Positions 27,111 to 36,367 of a stretch of DNA of 41,819 nucleotides are shown here, piece by piece. Source of the DNA: Candidatus Geothermarchaeum rappei (GTDB lineage Archaea > Thermoproteota > Nitrososphaeria > Geothermarchaeales > JDFR-13); NCBI GenBank assembly GCA_002011085.2, contig MTMB02000001.1:1-41819 (forward strand), in the 5' to 3' direction. Below the pieces are notes generated by a model. The model had not been told where the DNA came from, did not search any database, and was given only the letters and a program-made list of their open reading frames with translations. The position numbers and the translations under genes were made by a program. Positions within the stretch are counted from its first letter, which is position 1. Every line of letters begins with the position of its first letter.

Positions 27111-27272
27111 TTATATGAAGAATCTAAGTACGAAAGATATAACTATAAAGACTACTGTCCCGATAACTAAGTATATTGGATCAATTTTTATTCCAGCAGC
27201 CTCATCCTCAAAAAACCTTAGTAGTCCTGCAGCTGTAGCAGGTGGCGGGGCCTCACGTTTTTTCTCGGGCAT
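27111..27272 (-). CDS. secG: Preprotein translocase Sec61-beta subunit
   Basis: A 53-residue tail-anchored protein of the SecYE-beta translocon. The N-terminus MPEKKREAPPPATAAGLLRF is the typical proline/alanine- and glycine-rich cytosolic part, FFEDEAAGIKIDPIYLVIG leads into the membrane, and one helix (GTVVFIVISFVLRFFI) ends the protein. Start ATG 27272 is preceded by ggaggagatga about 4 bases upstream, an excellent ribosome-binding site. It is upstream of DUF2070 in the same direction. The SRP RNA at 6.7 kb belongs to the same targeting pathway. Confidence 0.93.
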   Translation of the reverse strand: MPEKKREAPPPATAAGLLRFFEDEAAGIKIDPIYLVIGTVVFIVISFVLRFFI

Positions 27273-27448
27273 TTTTCATCTCCTCCAATATCTATTGAAT
27301 TCAACAATTATATAACTTTATTTTTCTACTTGATATTAATTAAAGTTACTTTCAACTTACATTATTTTGTTATTTTCCTTATATTCATAAACCAACTCTA
27401 TTATTTTACTTGACTTATCTTCTTGTGCAGTTTTAGAGGGTGTGTAAT

Positions 27449-28717
27449 ATGAAGAATAACTTAATAGCGATTGTTAATATAAGAATCTTCGATGGCACTG
27501 GGGCACCAGTTTTGAATAACGGAGTGGTATTGGTTGAGAATGGCGTTATAAAGGACGTGGGCTCCTCTGGCTCTGTAAGTGTGCCGGATTCAGCTGAAGT
27601 TATTGATGCAAAAGGTAAAATGTTGCTACCTGGATTGATCGACGCGCACCTCCATTTGCAGGGTTTCAGGTCAGGAGATTTCGTGAAAGAACCTTTACTG
27701 ACTCCTTTCGGGGTATTTGTGGCCAGAGCCGCACGCGACGCAGAATCTCTACTAAATTCTGGTTTTACAACTGTGGTGGATGCAGGTGGACTCGTTGCTC
27801 TTCATCTAAAATATGCTGTTAATGAAGGTACTGTTGCAGGATCAAGGATAGTGGCTGCAGGGCCAGCTTTATCACAAACCTTTGGCCATGGTGATGAGCA
27901 CTATTTCCCAGTTGAATGGGTCGACTATAGGACTACACGCAAATTTACTCCCTTTGTATCTCTTATATGCGATGGAGAAGACGAGTGTAGGAAAGCCGCT
28001 AGATATGCCCTACGAGAAGGCGCTGACTTTATAAAAATAATGAGTACTGGCGGGGTTCTTTCAGAAAAGGATAGACCAGAATACCTCCAGTTCACTATAA
28101 AAGAGATACGCGCAATAGTGGAGGAGGCAAGTCATGCAATGAGAATCGTTCATTCGCATGCTCAGGGAGCAAAAGGTATAAAGAATGCAATTGAAGCTGG
28201 CGTTAAGGTCATCGCACATGCAATATATATGGATGAGGAAGGCTTTGAAATGGCTAAGGAAAAGGATGTTGTTATAGTCCCTACCTTAGCAATCGTAGAG
28301 AAAATACTTGAGGTCGGCAAGGAAGTTGGAGTGCCTGAATGGGGTCTAAAGAAGTCTGAAGAGGTTCATAAGGTACATATAGAAACCATTAGAAAGGCAT
28401 TTAAGGCAGGTGTTAAAATCGCTGCAGGGACAGATTATATAGGAGGTTGGTTGCCTCAGGGTGAAAACGCGGTTGAATTAAAGATTTACGTGGAAAAAGT
28501 AGGGATGTCTCCCCGCGATGCATTGATTACAGCTACGAAGAACGCTGCCCAGGCAGCCGATTTAGCCGATAAGACAGGGACAATTGAAAAAGGTAAGCTT
28601 GCGGATCTAATTATCGTGGATGGCAACCCACTGGAAAACATCGATATCCTTTTAGATAAGGAAAATATTCTTCTTGTGATGAGAGACGGCAAGATATTTA
28701 AGAATAAACTAGAGTGA
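27449..28717 (+). CDS. Amidohydrolase (imidazolonepropionase/prolidase-like)
   Basis: A 422-residue metal-dependent hydrolase. The first metal motif HLHL comes from LLPGLIDAHLHLQG at about residues 66-75. The carbamylated-lysine position is in DFIKIMSTGGV. Further ligands are the histidines in VHSHAQG and IAHAIY, and the catalytic aspartate in AAGTDYIGG, so the full set is present. Sequence features (PGLIDAHLH, FGHGDEHYF, GTIEKGKLADLIIVDGNPLENI) match the group of Xaa-Pro or N-acyl/methyl-carbamoyl-amino-acid hydrolases. The true substrate is not predictable. The frame opens at GTG 27440, but ATG 27449 has gagggtg at proper spacing and gives MKNNLIAIVNIRIFDG. Divergent from secG. Confidence 0.87.
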   Translation: MKNNLIAIVNIRIFDGTGAPVLNNGVVLVENGVIKDVGSSGSVSVPDSAEVIDAKGKMLLPGLIDAHLHLQGFRSGDFVKEPLLTPFGVFVARAARDAESLLNSGFTTVVDAGGLVALHLKYAVNEGTVAGSRIVAAGPALSQTFGHGDEHYFPVEWVDYRTTRKFTPFVSLICDGEDECRKAARYALREGADFIKIMSTGGVLSEKDRPEYLQFTIKEIRAIVEEASHAMRIVHSHAQGAKGIKNAIEAGVKVIAHAIYMDEEGFEMAKEKDVVIVPTLAIVEKILEVGKEVGVPEWGLKKSEEVHKVHIETIRKAFKAGVKIAAGTDYIGGWLPQGENAVELKIYVEKVGMSPRDALITATKNAAQAADLADKTGTIEKGKLADLIIVDGNPLENIDILLDKENILLVMRDGKIFKNKLE

Positions 28718-28780
28718 CTTACCTACCCTTCATCCATTTTTTTATCTGCAACTCACCAATATTTTAGAGTAGTGAGTGAT

Positions 28781-29125
28781 ATGGTAGAAGTAATTGCGAC
28801 TGAATTCAGAGATCTAAGGGATTTATTAAACGCCTCAAAGACGGTATCAGGAACTGTAGTAGGCTATCGCTATGGTGAGGTCAGGATCTATGGAGGTATT
28901 GCATATATACCCATAAGTATAGGCCGAGGAGTATGGTATATTTTGTTTACAAAAAATATCCAGCCAATTGACGATGATACAGAGGCTATTGAGTTTACCT
29001 TTAATAATGAAATTAGAAAGATCTCGGCGGAAAGAATTGGCGAAGATCCCAAATCAATTTACTTCTTAGTTATTCGTCCTCTACAGGATGACATAGTGAA
29101 GCCTTTAATGGAAAGGATAAAATAG
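28781..29125 (+). CDS. Conserved hypothetical protein, 114 aa
   Basis: I do not recognise this protein. It is soluble, with an early helix (ATEFRDLRDLLNAS), a beta-rich central part (VSGTVVGYRYGEVRIYGGIAYIPISIGRGVWYILFTK) and an acidic-helical end (PLQDDIVKPLMERIK). No cysteine pair, signal or membrane helix is visible. The start could be ATG 28781 or GTG 28772; neither has a clear ribosome-binding site, and atatttta about 25 bases upstream could be a TATA box for a leaderless transcript. It stands alone between the amidohydrolase and the transporter. Confidence 0.65.
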   Translation: MVEVIATEFRDLRDLLNASKTVSGTVVGYRYGEVRIYGGIAYIPISIGRGVWYILFTKNIQPIDDDTEAIEFTFNNEIRKISAERIGEDPKSIYFLVIRPLQDDIVKPLMERIK

Positions 29126-29249
29126 TCAATAGTCTCTGTATTTTTTATAAGTATAGTAGAAACCTCTATTTACTAACATTTTTAACATATTTAATTAATC
29201 ATTATCTAAAACGTGTATATAGGATTAAAAAAGCAAGAGGTGATGAATC

Positions 29250-30650
29250 ATGAAGCCTAGTAAACCCGTGATATTGTTATTTTCAGTGACAATTGTAGCC
29301 ATAATTGGAATATTAGCAAATCTAACGCTCAGACAGATAATATCTCTATTAATATTTTCGTCTATAATTGCTGGCACATTATCATACTGGAGGTATAGAC
29401 TATCCTTCGGGCTGATAGGTGTCTCCATATTACTATTTTTTGGGTTATTAGATATACCTACACTAATAAAGTTTGCCCATTTTGACATAATATTGTTTCT
29501 AATAGGTATGATGACAATAGTGGGTTTTCTGGAGGAGGCGCATTTCTTTGAATATCTAGTGTATAGAATAATCAGTTTAGTAGGTAAAAACGCAGGGCTA
29601 CTATATGCAACACTACTCGGAATGGCCGCAATATTTAGTGCGTTGGTTGATGAAGTGACTGCTATTCTCTTTATGATCGCGTTGACGTGGGAGATCGCTA
29701 GAGTATATAATACAAATCCCTTAAACTTGATCTTGGGAGTAACTTTTACAACGATTATCGGTGGTAGCGCTACGGTGGTTGGTGATCCAGTAGCGATAAT
29801 AGTTGCGTTCGAAGGAGGGCTATCGATGGCTGATTTCCTATATTGGGCAACTCCAATAACAATTGTAGCTACATTATACATAATAGGTGTCACAAGCCTT
29901 GTGTTTAAAGATGATATAAAAGACTTGCAGAAAAACATGACTGTTTTGTCGGTGGAAGAAGCTCTAGAACACTTCGTAAAATTCGAGGATGTGAGTCTTA
30001 AAGCGTCTTGGGTGATATTCGTAGGTACGATTGGAAGTATCGTCCTTCATAAGCAAATAGCAGATATGCTGAGTTACTCTCTTGCCATGGATATATCTTC
30101 TGATACAATGCTTGTTGCTATATCGCTCTTCTTCTCTGGAATAGTATTGTTGCTAGAGCGAGAGCGTGCACACGACTTAATAATACATAAAGTAGATTGG
30201 TGGACGCTTGTTTTCTTTATAGCATTTTTCTCATCAGTGGGGACTCTAAAACTCGTAGGTATTACAGACCTAATTGCAGAGGCAATTATAAATATTGCTA
30301 GTGGTGAGGCCAGTAAGATCTTCCTTCTTGTATCAATAATTGTTGGTATACTTAGTCCTCTTATGGACAACGTGCTTACTGTAGCGGCGTTTTCACCAGT
30401 AGTTCATAGTATTGCAGCAAAAGGCATAAATGTCTTTCCAATGTGGTGGGGACTATTGTTTGGAGGAGTATTTATGGCGCTAATTACTCCAGTAGGTGCT
30501 ACCGCATCTATTGTTGTATTAGGATTACTGGAGCGTAGGAAAATCGGCTCAATTCCAATGAAGGACTGGGTTAAAGTAGGCCTATTAACCGCGCTACCTA
30601 GCTTTATTTTCGCTCTTGCAGTTCTCTATATACGCTTTTATATTCTTTAA
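29250..30650 (+). CDS. ArsB/NhaD-type ion transporter (IT superfamily permease)
   Basis: A 466-residue membrane protein with about 11-12 hydrophobic segments. It has the paired signature of the ion-transporter superfamily: ALVDEVTAILFMIALTWE in the first half, followed by GGSATVVGDPVAIIVA, and DNVLTVAAFSPVV in the second half, followed by TPVGATASIVVLG. The acidic DE in the first repeat and DN in the second fit NhaD/ArsB-like cation or oxyanion transport; Na+/H+ exchange is most likely, but arsenite or citrate transport cannot be excluded. No arsR/arsA genes are near. The start is ATG 29250 with GGTGAT about 6 bases upstream. Confidence 0.85.
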   Translation: MKPSKPVILLFSVTIVAIIGILANLTLRQIISLLIFSSIIAGTLSYWRYRLSFGLIGVSILLFFGLLDIPTLIKFAHFDIILFLIGMMTIVGFLEEAHFFEYLVYRIISLVGKNAGLLYATLLGMAAIFSALVDEVTAILFMIALTWEIARVYNTNPLNLILGVTFTTIIGGSATVVGDPVAIIVAFEGGLSMADFLYWATPITIVATLYIIGVTSLVFKDDIKDLQKNMTVLSVEEALEHFVKFEDVSLKASWVIFVGTIGSIVLHKQIADMLSYSLAMDISSDTMLVAISLFFSGIVLLLERERAHDLIIHKVDWWTLVFFIAFFSSVGTLKLVGITDLIAEAIINIASGEASKIFLLVSIIVGILSPLMDNVLTVAAFSPVVHSIAAKGINVFPMWWGLLFGGVFMALITPVGATASIVVLGLLERRKIGSIPMKDWVKVGLLTALPSFIFALAVLYIRFYIL

Positions 30651-30737
30651 TAAAACTATCTTTTAGAAAATATCTAGAGCGTGTTATAGAGAAGGTATAA
30701 TATATTAGAAGTGATCTAGGGGGTGTATACCTGATTT

Positions 30738-31208
30738 ATGAGTGATAGAAGTCGAGAGGCGCTAGATAAAAAGTTTGTAGGGATGCTAATTTACTCTATC
30801 TATAAGGCTATTTATAAGAAGCTAGGCGATGAAGCATGGGATATAGTGTGGGAAAGCGGTCGTATCTTCTATGGTGTATTAAAGGAGGAGCTTCAATTAA
30901 AGGATGAAGACCCCCCTCAAGTAATAATCAGTAAGATAAGTGATTTTTTCAAAAAAATGGGGTATCTAAAGGATGTGGATGTCGTGAAGATGGATGAGGA
31001 CGTCATTGAATTTACAATATATAGTCCAATAACATGGAATGGAAACGTCATGTTAAGATGGGAAGGAATGGTTCCAGGCCAAGTATTAATACCCGTGTTA
31101 GTGGCAGCCTTGGAAGCCAAGGGATACAAAGTTACAAGACTGAAGGAGAGAGAATACGGGGACAAGCTACTAGTGGAGCGATGGAAAATCGTCAAACCTA
31201 AAAAATGA
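30738..31208 (+). CDS. Conserved hypothetical protein, 156 aa (possible V4R/HNOB-like fold)
   Basis: Not recognised with confidence. The N-terminal half is helical (SREALDKKFVGMLIYSIYKAIYKKLGDEAWDIVWESGRIFYGVL), followed by an acidic helix and a beta-rich half with VVKMDEDVIEFTIYSPI and a tail of VERWKIVKPKK. Helix-strand order and size recall the V4R/HNOB-like (TRAPP-type) small-molecule-binding domains, but the fit is weak and I see no histidine or cysteine ligand in the expected place. It has GGGTG about 14 bases before ATG. The gene ends 3 bases before the end of the oppositely oriented epimerase-like gene. Confidence 0.6.
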   Translation: MSDRSREALDKKFVGMLIYSIYKAIYKKLGDEAWDIVWESGRIFYGVLKEELQLKDEDPPQVIISKISDFFKKMGYLKDVDVVKMDEDVIEFTIYSPITWNGNVMLRWEGMVPGQVLIPVLVAALEAKGYKVTRLKEREYGDKLLVERWKIVKPKK

Positions 31209-31211
31209 TAC

Positions 31212-32207
31212 TTATATTCTAGTAGACTCCATCCATTTTACACTTTCTCTTATTACTCGTGTCAAAGACGTCCATCCTACATACCCCACATCTCCTAACT
31301 TTTTTAATGAATAAACCATTTTTTCATGTAACCGCATTGATATCGGGAGCATAACGTTCATGTATCTGATTTTGTTAATCTTTTTAAGGAGTTCCCCAAC
31401 CGGTATCCTAATTTTCTCTCCTGCACCTACTAATTTAATCATCAGTCGATGTAGTTCTCCTATATCAAGGGTATATGGAACTACGTGGAACCAATCTTTA
31501 TCCATGTCTTTATCCAGCAAGAATTTTCCAATGCGAGGAATGTCTACTGCTGGAGTAACTGGGACTCTAATGCCTTTTCCTATTAATATGCCTTTTTTGG
31601 CAAGTTTATAAAGTATCTTCCACTCGGGGTGATAAGAATACCTACCTACTAGTAACCCTGGTCTCAGGATAACAATCTTACATCCCTTAGTCTCAATGGA
31701 CAAGATAAGTCTTTCTCCTAGAGCTTTAGTTTCTTCATAGGGTGTTTTTGGAATACAGTTTCTTAGATGTACTTCCTCCTCTTCAATTAGGATCTCTCCT
31801 CCTCTCCTCCTAATCTTATAACAGCCAAACTGAAATGCGTGACTTACATAGATTATAAGTGTCCCTTCTCCTTTCTCAGTCACTTCTTTACTCCAAGTAT
31901 ATGGCAGGATTACATGGGAGTAAATCAAATCCCTTCTCCTACCATGAAGTTTACCAATAACGTTGTAAAGTATCTGAGGCACTCCCCATTGCCTAAGTAT
32001 ATCTGTGATCAACTCTGGATATACGGTATCCCTTATAAGGAATTCAACTCCAATTTCCCTAAGGGATTCATATAAAAACCATCTTTTATACACGCTTTTT
32101 TTCCTACATACGATTAATACATTATCCCCTCTTTCTCTGTGAAATTCGGAGATATTTGCACCTAAAAACCCAAGCCCACCTAGAATTAGTATATAATCTC
32201 TACCCAT
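31212..32207 (-). CDS. NAD(P)-dependent epimerase/dehydratase-like protein (extended SDR)
   Basis: A 331-residue extended short-chain dehydrogenase. The N-terminal nucleotide-binding motif is GGLGFLG (about residues 11-17). The catalytic serine region is IIYVSHAFQFGCYK, and the YxxxK pair appears as PYEETKALGE (Tyr and Lys four apart). RPGLLVGRYSYHP is the usual substrate-binding segment, matching complex-I 39-kDa subunit/sugar-epimerase-like SDRs (often 'atypical SDR5'). Substrate is unknown. It is transcribed toward the 156-aa gene and divergent from the next SDR. Confidence 0.8.
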   Translation of the reverse strand: MGRDYILILGGLGFLGANISEFHRERGDNVLIVCRKKSVYKRWFLYESLREIGVEFLIRDTVYPELITDILRQWGVPQILYNVIGKLHGRRRDLIYSHVILPYTWSKEVTEKGEGTLIIYVSHAFQFGCYKIRRRGGEILIEEEEVHLRNCIPKTPYEETKALGERLILSIETKGCKIVILRPGLLVGRYSYHPEWKILYKLAKKGILIGKGIRVPVTPAVDIPRIGKFLLDKDMDKDWFHVVPYTLDIGELHRLMIKLVGAGEKIRIPVGELLKKINKIRYMNVMLPISMRLHEKMVYSLKKLGDVGYVGWTSLTRVIRESVKWMESTRI

Positions 32208-32349
32208 TTCTTATCATCTTCTAAACTAATGTCCCAAAATATTATTTATTGAGAAAGGAACTTGTTAAGTAGTATCACCGAATAAGTATGGGGAACCTAA
32301 GAACTTCTTTAACAATGTATAATACTGTGTTTTTCAAATAATTCTTTTT

Positions 32350-33144
32350 ATGTTGAAGATCGACTTAAGCGGTAAAAAAGCGGTAGTAACAGCGTCTAGT
32401 AAGGGTATTGGTAAGGGAATAGCAACGGCCCTATCAATTTCGGGCGCTGAGGTTCTAATCGTATCTAGGAATATTGATCAACTTAAAAAAACTGCTGAGG
32501 AGATCATGTCTATATCTGAAAACAAGGTTTTCTACATTAATGCAGACCTCACATCTAAGGAGGATCTCATTCGTTTGGCTGAAGAGGCAAAGAAAATACT
32601 AGGGAATATCGATATATTTGTATTCAACACAGGTGGACCAAGACCAGGGCGTTTCATTGAATTGGAAATGGATGATTGGGAACGTGCTGTTCAATTATTG
32701 ATATATCCTGCCGTCTTCCTCACCAAGGCTTTTGTAGAGGATATGAAGAATCGGGGCTGGGGCAGAATAATCTACTCTACTAGCGTAGCTATTAAAGAGC
32801 CTATTGAAGGACTGGTTCTTTCGAACACGATCAGGATTTCTATGGCTGGTTTGGTGAGAAGCTTGGCTAGGGAGTATGCTCCACATGGAGTCACAGTAAA
32901 CGGGATAATGCCTGGATACATCGAGACCGAGCGTATAAAGGAGCTGGCACTAGAGATAGCGAAGAAGGACGGTCTTGATGTAAATGAAGTTATAAAGAAT
33001 ATGTCAAAAGATATACCCATGGGCAGGATGGGGCGTCCTGAAGAGCTTGGGTATCTAGCGGCTTTTCTAGCATCTGATTATGCTGCGTATATCAATGGAG
33101 CCATGATCCCGATAGACGGAGGCCTACTAAGATCCTCGCTTTAA
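32350..33144 (+). CDS. Short-chain dehydrogenase homologue lacking the catalytic Tyr and Lys
   Basis: A 264-residue classical-size SDR with TASSKGIGKGIATAL as the NAD(P)-binding site and NTGGPRPGRF in place of the usual NNAG. The Ser is present (IIYSTSVAIKEP), but at the YxxxK position I read SNTIR: aligning LVRSLAREYAPHGVTVNGIMPG on the standard pattern puts Ser where Tyr should be and Arg where Lys should be. A known BKR-like atypical SDR subgroup has exactly such SN-xx-R sequences. Whether it reduces 3-oxoacyl substrates is uncertain. The C-terminus IPIDGGLLRSSL is normal. It is followed by the fumarase gene after about 60 bases. Confidence 0.82.
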   Translation: MLKIDLSGKKAVVTASSKGIGKGIATALSISGAEVLIVSRNIDQLKKTAEEIMSISENKVFYINADLTSKEDLIRLAEEAKKILGNIDIFVFNTGGPRPGRFIELEMDDWERAVQLLIYPAVFLTKAFVEDMKNRGWGRIIYSTSVAIKEPIEGLVLSNTIRISMAGLVRSLAREYAPHGVTVNGIMPGYIETERIKELALEIAKKDGLDVNEVIKNMSKDIPMGRMGRPEELGYLAAFLASDYAAYINGAMIPIDGGLLRSSL

Positions 33145-33207
33145 ACTTAACTCACAAAATTAACACCCTTATACCTACACTGCCCATCTATTTTTCTGGT
33201 GTGGTGG

Positions 33208-34518
33208 ATGAAATATGTTGAAAAGGCATCACAAGTTTTTCTAGAAACAGGAACTAAATTCCCCCGTAGCATAATCTGGGCGATGGGGATTATTAAATTT
33301 GCTGCCGCGAAAGTGAATAATAACTTAGGCCTCTTAGATGATGATACAGCAAGCGTAATAATGGAGATCTCTATGGATATAGCTAAGGGAAAATATGATG
33401 ATTTGATGGTTGTAGACGTGTTTCAAACTGGTTCGGGTACAGGTTTAAACATGAATATAAACGAAGTTATCTCCAAAATAGCAAGGGAAGAGTATAAAAT
33501 AGAAATACATCCTAATGACCATGTTAACATGGGCCAGTCATCCAATGATGTAGTACCGACAGCTATTAGGGTGGCTGTCCTATATGAAACTCAAAAAAAG
33601 CTGGTTCCCGCGATCGAGTCCTTCATTGGAAAATTGAAAGAAGTCTGCTATTCCTTTAAAGGAATTGTGAAACCAGGGAGAACACATTTGAGGGATGCCT
33701 TACCTGTATCAATTGATATGGAGTTCCAAGCGTATCTTAACTCCTTTAGTAACACATTAAACCTAATACCCCAAATTCTCAAAAATATATCCGAAGTGCC
33801 TATAGGCGGAACCGCTGTTGGTACTGGTTTTAATACTCACCCTGATTTCCCTAGAAAAATCCTTATAGAACTAAATAAAATCACTGGACTAAACCTAGCA
33901 CATGGGGTGGAGCTATCAAGAGGAATGAGACTAATAACTGATCTCACTACCTTAAGTGGTATATTAAGGACTATCTCACTAGATCTTCTTAGGATTTCCC
34001 AGGATATCCGCCTGATGTATTCTGGCCCATTAACCGGATTTGGGGAGATAGATATACAACAGGAGCTGCCAGGAAGCAGTATGATGCCGGGGAAAAAGAA
34101 CCCCGTAACTGTGGAAGCTGTGATGCAGGCAGCTTGTCAAGTAATAGGGCTAGATTATTCTAATACACTTGCATCTACTCTAGGTGAGCTGGAACTAGCC
34201 ATGTCATTTCCACTAATAGGATATAATTTAATTCTACAGATTCTCCTCGTTGCCGAGGCTTTAAATAAATTTTCACAAAAAGTATTAAGCAACATCATTG
34301 TTAAGAAGGAACATTGTAGGCGTCTTGCTCTAAAAAGCCCTGCACTAATAACTGTTGTAGCACCTATAATAGGATATGATAATGCCACAAAAGTGGCTGA
34401 AAGAATGTCAAAAGGTTTAACATTGGAAGATGCGCTTAAGGAAATAGGTTTATCAGATGATAAAATCAAAGAACTTCTTGATAAAATTATGAAGACAACT
34501 CCCGGTTTTCATCTGTAA
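33208..34518 (+). CDS. fumC: Fumarate hydratase, class II
   Basis: Interconverts fumarate and malate. The superfamily signature GSSMMPGKKNP (about residue 290) is present, along with TGSGTGLNMNINEVI, HPNDHVNMGQSSNDVVPTA and KPGRTHLRDALPVSI, the last being more fumarase- than aspartase-like. About 436 residues is slightly shorter than bacterial FumC (about 465). Oxygen-stable class II fumarase pairs with mdh (5.5 kb) as neighbouring TCA steps. The start is uncertain between GTG 33199 and ATG 33208; the latter gives MKYVEKASQVFLETG. Aspartate ammonia-lyase is the main alternative. Confidence 0.85.
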   Translation: MKYVEKASQVFLETGTKFPRSIIWAMGIIKFAAAKVNNNLGLLDDDTASVIMEISMDIAKGKYDDLMVVDVFQTGSGTGLNMNINEVISKIAREEYKIEIHPNDHVNMGQSSNDVVPTAIRVAVLYETQKKLVPAIESFIGKLKEVCYSFKGIVKPGRTHLRDALPVSIDMEFQAYLNSFSNTLNLIPQILKNISEVPIGGTAVGTGFNTHPDFPRKILIELNKITGLNLAHGVELSRGMRLITDLTTLSGILRTISLDLLRISQDIRLMYSGPLTGFGEIDIQQELPGSSMMPGKKNPVTVEAVMQAACQVIGLDYSNTLASTLGELELAMSFPLIGYNLILQILLVAEALNKFSQKVLSNIIVKKEHCRRLALKSPALITVVAPIIGYDNATKVAERMSKGLTLEDALKEIGLSDDKIKELLDKIMKTTPGFHL

Positions 34519-34586
34519 TCAAAAAATCTTGTATTTTTTATTAATTTATTAAAAAATTTATAGTTTATTGATGGAGGTGTTGATAT

Positions 34587-34982
34587 ATGGAGAAGAGCTT
34601 CCCATCTTTTATCACATCTCTAATAGGGGGTATTTTTATGCTCTTAAGTGGAATTAGTGTTCTTACTGGAATCTTATATGTTTATAGCTCGGCGCAAGAC
34701 CACTTTATATCGATGGTGCCTAGTGAAACCATGATGAGCGGCATGATGGGTTACTGGTTCTATGGACTACCACTAATAGGTGCAATGGTTAGCTTAGCAT
34801 CCGGAACAATCGTTATAATTGGCGCGTTAAAACTGTACAAATCTCCTGAGGAGGCAAGTACGTGGGGAACACTGATCATAATATTCTCAGTGATATCCCT
34901 GTTGGGAACCGGTGGGTTCATAGTAGGTTTCATCCTGGGGCTGGTGGGTGGAATCCTAGCCCTAACCATGAAACCAAGTTAA
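34587..34982 (+). CDS. Four-helix membrane protein, unknown function
   Basis: A 131-residue protein with four hydrophobic segments: FITSLIGGIFMLLSGISVLTGILYV (about 8-32), FYGLPLIGAMVSLASGTIVIIGAL (about 58-81), WGTLIIIFSVISLLG (about 93-107) and GGFIVGFILGLVGGILAL (about 108-126), arranged as two hairpins. The first extracellular-type loop has several Met residues (MMSGMMGYW). This recalls small DUF4064/DUF6114-like archaeal membrane proteins, but I do not recognise the family with certainty. Start ATG 34587 has ggaggtg at good spacing. There is no close partner; acyl-CoA dehydrogenase follows about 80 bases on. Confidence 0.72.
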   Translation: MEKSFPSFITSLIGGIFMLLSGISVLTGILYVYSSAQDHFISMVPSETMMSGMMGYWFYGLPLIGAMVSLASGTIVIIGALKLYKSPEEASTWGTLIIIFSVISLLGTGGFIVGFILGLVGGILALTMKPS

Positions 34983-35060
34983 GAACTTAGGAACAACGTC
35001 ATAATTATTAGAATAAAAAGATAACTTCATCCATCAAAATAATTTTTTTCGGTGTAAAAT

Positions 35061-36287
35061 ATGGTTCTTCCATTTAACTCACTAGAGTCCTATAAGGTTC
35101 CAATAAAACCTGAGCATGAATTACTTCGGAAAATAATAAGGAGATATGCAGAAGAGTCGTTATCCCCAATATGGAAAGATGTTGAACTCGGTGATGAGAT
35201 CCCTAAAGATATTCTTTCTGAACTAGCTGAACAAGGATTTTTCGCCATCGGCATCCCAGAAGAATACGGTGGTCAAGGCGGAGACCAGATCTCAAAGATG
35301 ATTGTTATCGAAGAACTAAGTCGAGTGATACCTTCACTAGGAGTTATTTTAGATACAACGGACTTCCCCGTCCTTGCACTATTACTATGGGGTACAGAAG
35401 AGCAGAAAAACAAGTTTCTCCCCGCTATAGCAAATGGAGCTGCTGCAGCTGGTGCATACACTGAGCCGCAAGCTGGTAGCTGGATAGCAGGTATAACAAC
35501 AACAGCCGAGAAACAGGGAGATCACTACGTGATAAATGGTAGAAAAATCTTTATAAGTACGGTTGATTATGCTAAATACATCGTTGTCCTAGCCCGTACC
35601 TCTTCTCCCTCCCCTGAATCGCCACATAAAGGAATGTCACTCTTCATAGTTGAAAAGAATTCTCCAGGTCTAATCATCGGAGATAAGATAAATACGATGT
35701 CGATGAAAGGTGACCGTCCATATGAACTGATATTTGATAACATGAAGGTCCCCAAGGACCATTTAATTGGGAGAGAGGGGATGGGATACTACTATACAAT
35801 GGTCCTGTTAAATTTCACAAGGATAAACATCGCAGCACAAGCAGTAGGCATAGCTCAAGGAGCATTTGAGAAAGCCATGGACTATTCTACAAAGAGAGAC
35901 GCATTTGGAAAGAAGATATATCAGTTTGAATCGATCTCATTTAAAATATCCGATATGTTTACTAAGATTCAGGGAGCGCGTCTATTAACATATTGGGCTG
36001 CAAGCCTAAGTGAACAACAGTTCAAGTCGCCTAATAAGGCATTACCAGAAGTTGCACTAGCTGGTAGCGTAGCTAAGATATTTGCGACAGAGGCCGCAGA
36101 GTATTGTGCGAGACAAGCGGTTCAGATACACGGAGGATATGGAGTAGATTTCGAGACAGGGGTAGAAAGATACCTAAGAGACTCTATTGTAACAACGATA
36201 TATGAAGGAACAAACGAGATCCAGCGATATATCATAGCCCGCTTCTTACCTCAATTAATATACAATACTAAACTTCCAATAGGCTGA
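35061..36287 (+). CDS. Acyl-CoA dehydrogenase
   Basis: An FAD enzyme that oxidises acyl-CoA to trans-2-enoyl-CoA and passes electrons to ETF. Diagnostic segments: FFAIGIPEEYGGQGGD (N-terminal domain), GAYTEPQAGSW (FAD/substrate loop), RDAFGKKIYQFESISFKISDMF, and the C-terminal QIHGGYGVDFETGVERYLRDSIVTTIYEGTNEIQR, in which the Glu of YEGT is the expected catalytic base. Length 408 is usual. No ETF, thiolase or enoyl-CoA hydratase gene is adjacent, so the chain length or role (fatty acid or branched-chain amino acid breakdown) cannot be assigned. The start ATG 35061 has only a weak cggtg upstream. Confidence 0.9.
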   Translation: MVLPFNSLESYKVPIKPEHELLRKIIRRYAEESLSPIWKDVELGDEIPKDILSELAEQGFFAIGIPEEYGGQGGDQISKMIVIEELSRVIPSLGVILDTTDFPVLALLLWGTEEQKNKFLPAIANGAAAAGAYTEPQAGSWIAGITTTAEKQGDHYVINGRKIFISTVDYAKYIVVLARTSSPSPESPHKGMSLFIVEKNSPGLIIGDKINTMSMKGDRPYELIFDNMKVPKDHLIGREGMGYYYTMVLLNFTRINIAAQAVGIAQGAFEKAMDYSTKRDAFGKKIYQFESISFKISDMFTKIQGARLLTYWAASLSEQQFKSPNKALPEVALAGSVAKIFATEAAEYCARQAVQIHGGYGVDFETGVERYLRDSIVTTIYEGTNEIQRYIIARFLPQLIYNTKLPIG

Positions 36288-36367
36288 CTCCTCTATCATA
36301 TATTTTGTAAGTTAAATCACCACCCATTATATGTAAGGAAATCACATTCTATTATTTTATATATTTC

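Noticed and set aside
29225-29938. A long minus-strand frame of 237 codons inside the ArsB/NhaD-type gene
   Set aside because: It is the antisense shadow of a membrane protein; repeated Ile/Thr/Asn-rich sequence has no recognisable domain, and the sense frame has full family motifs.
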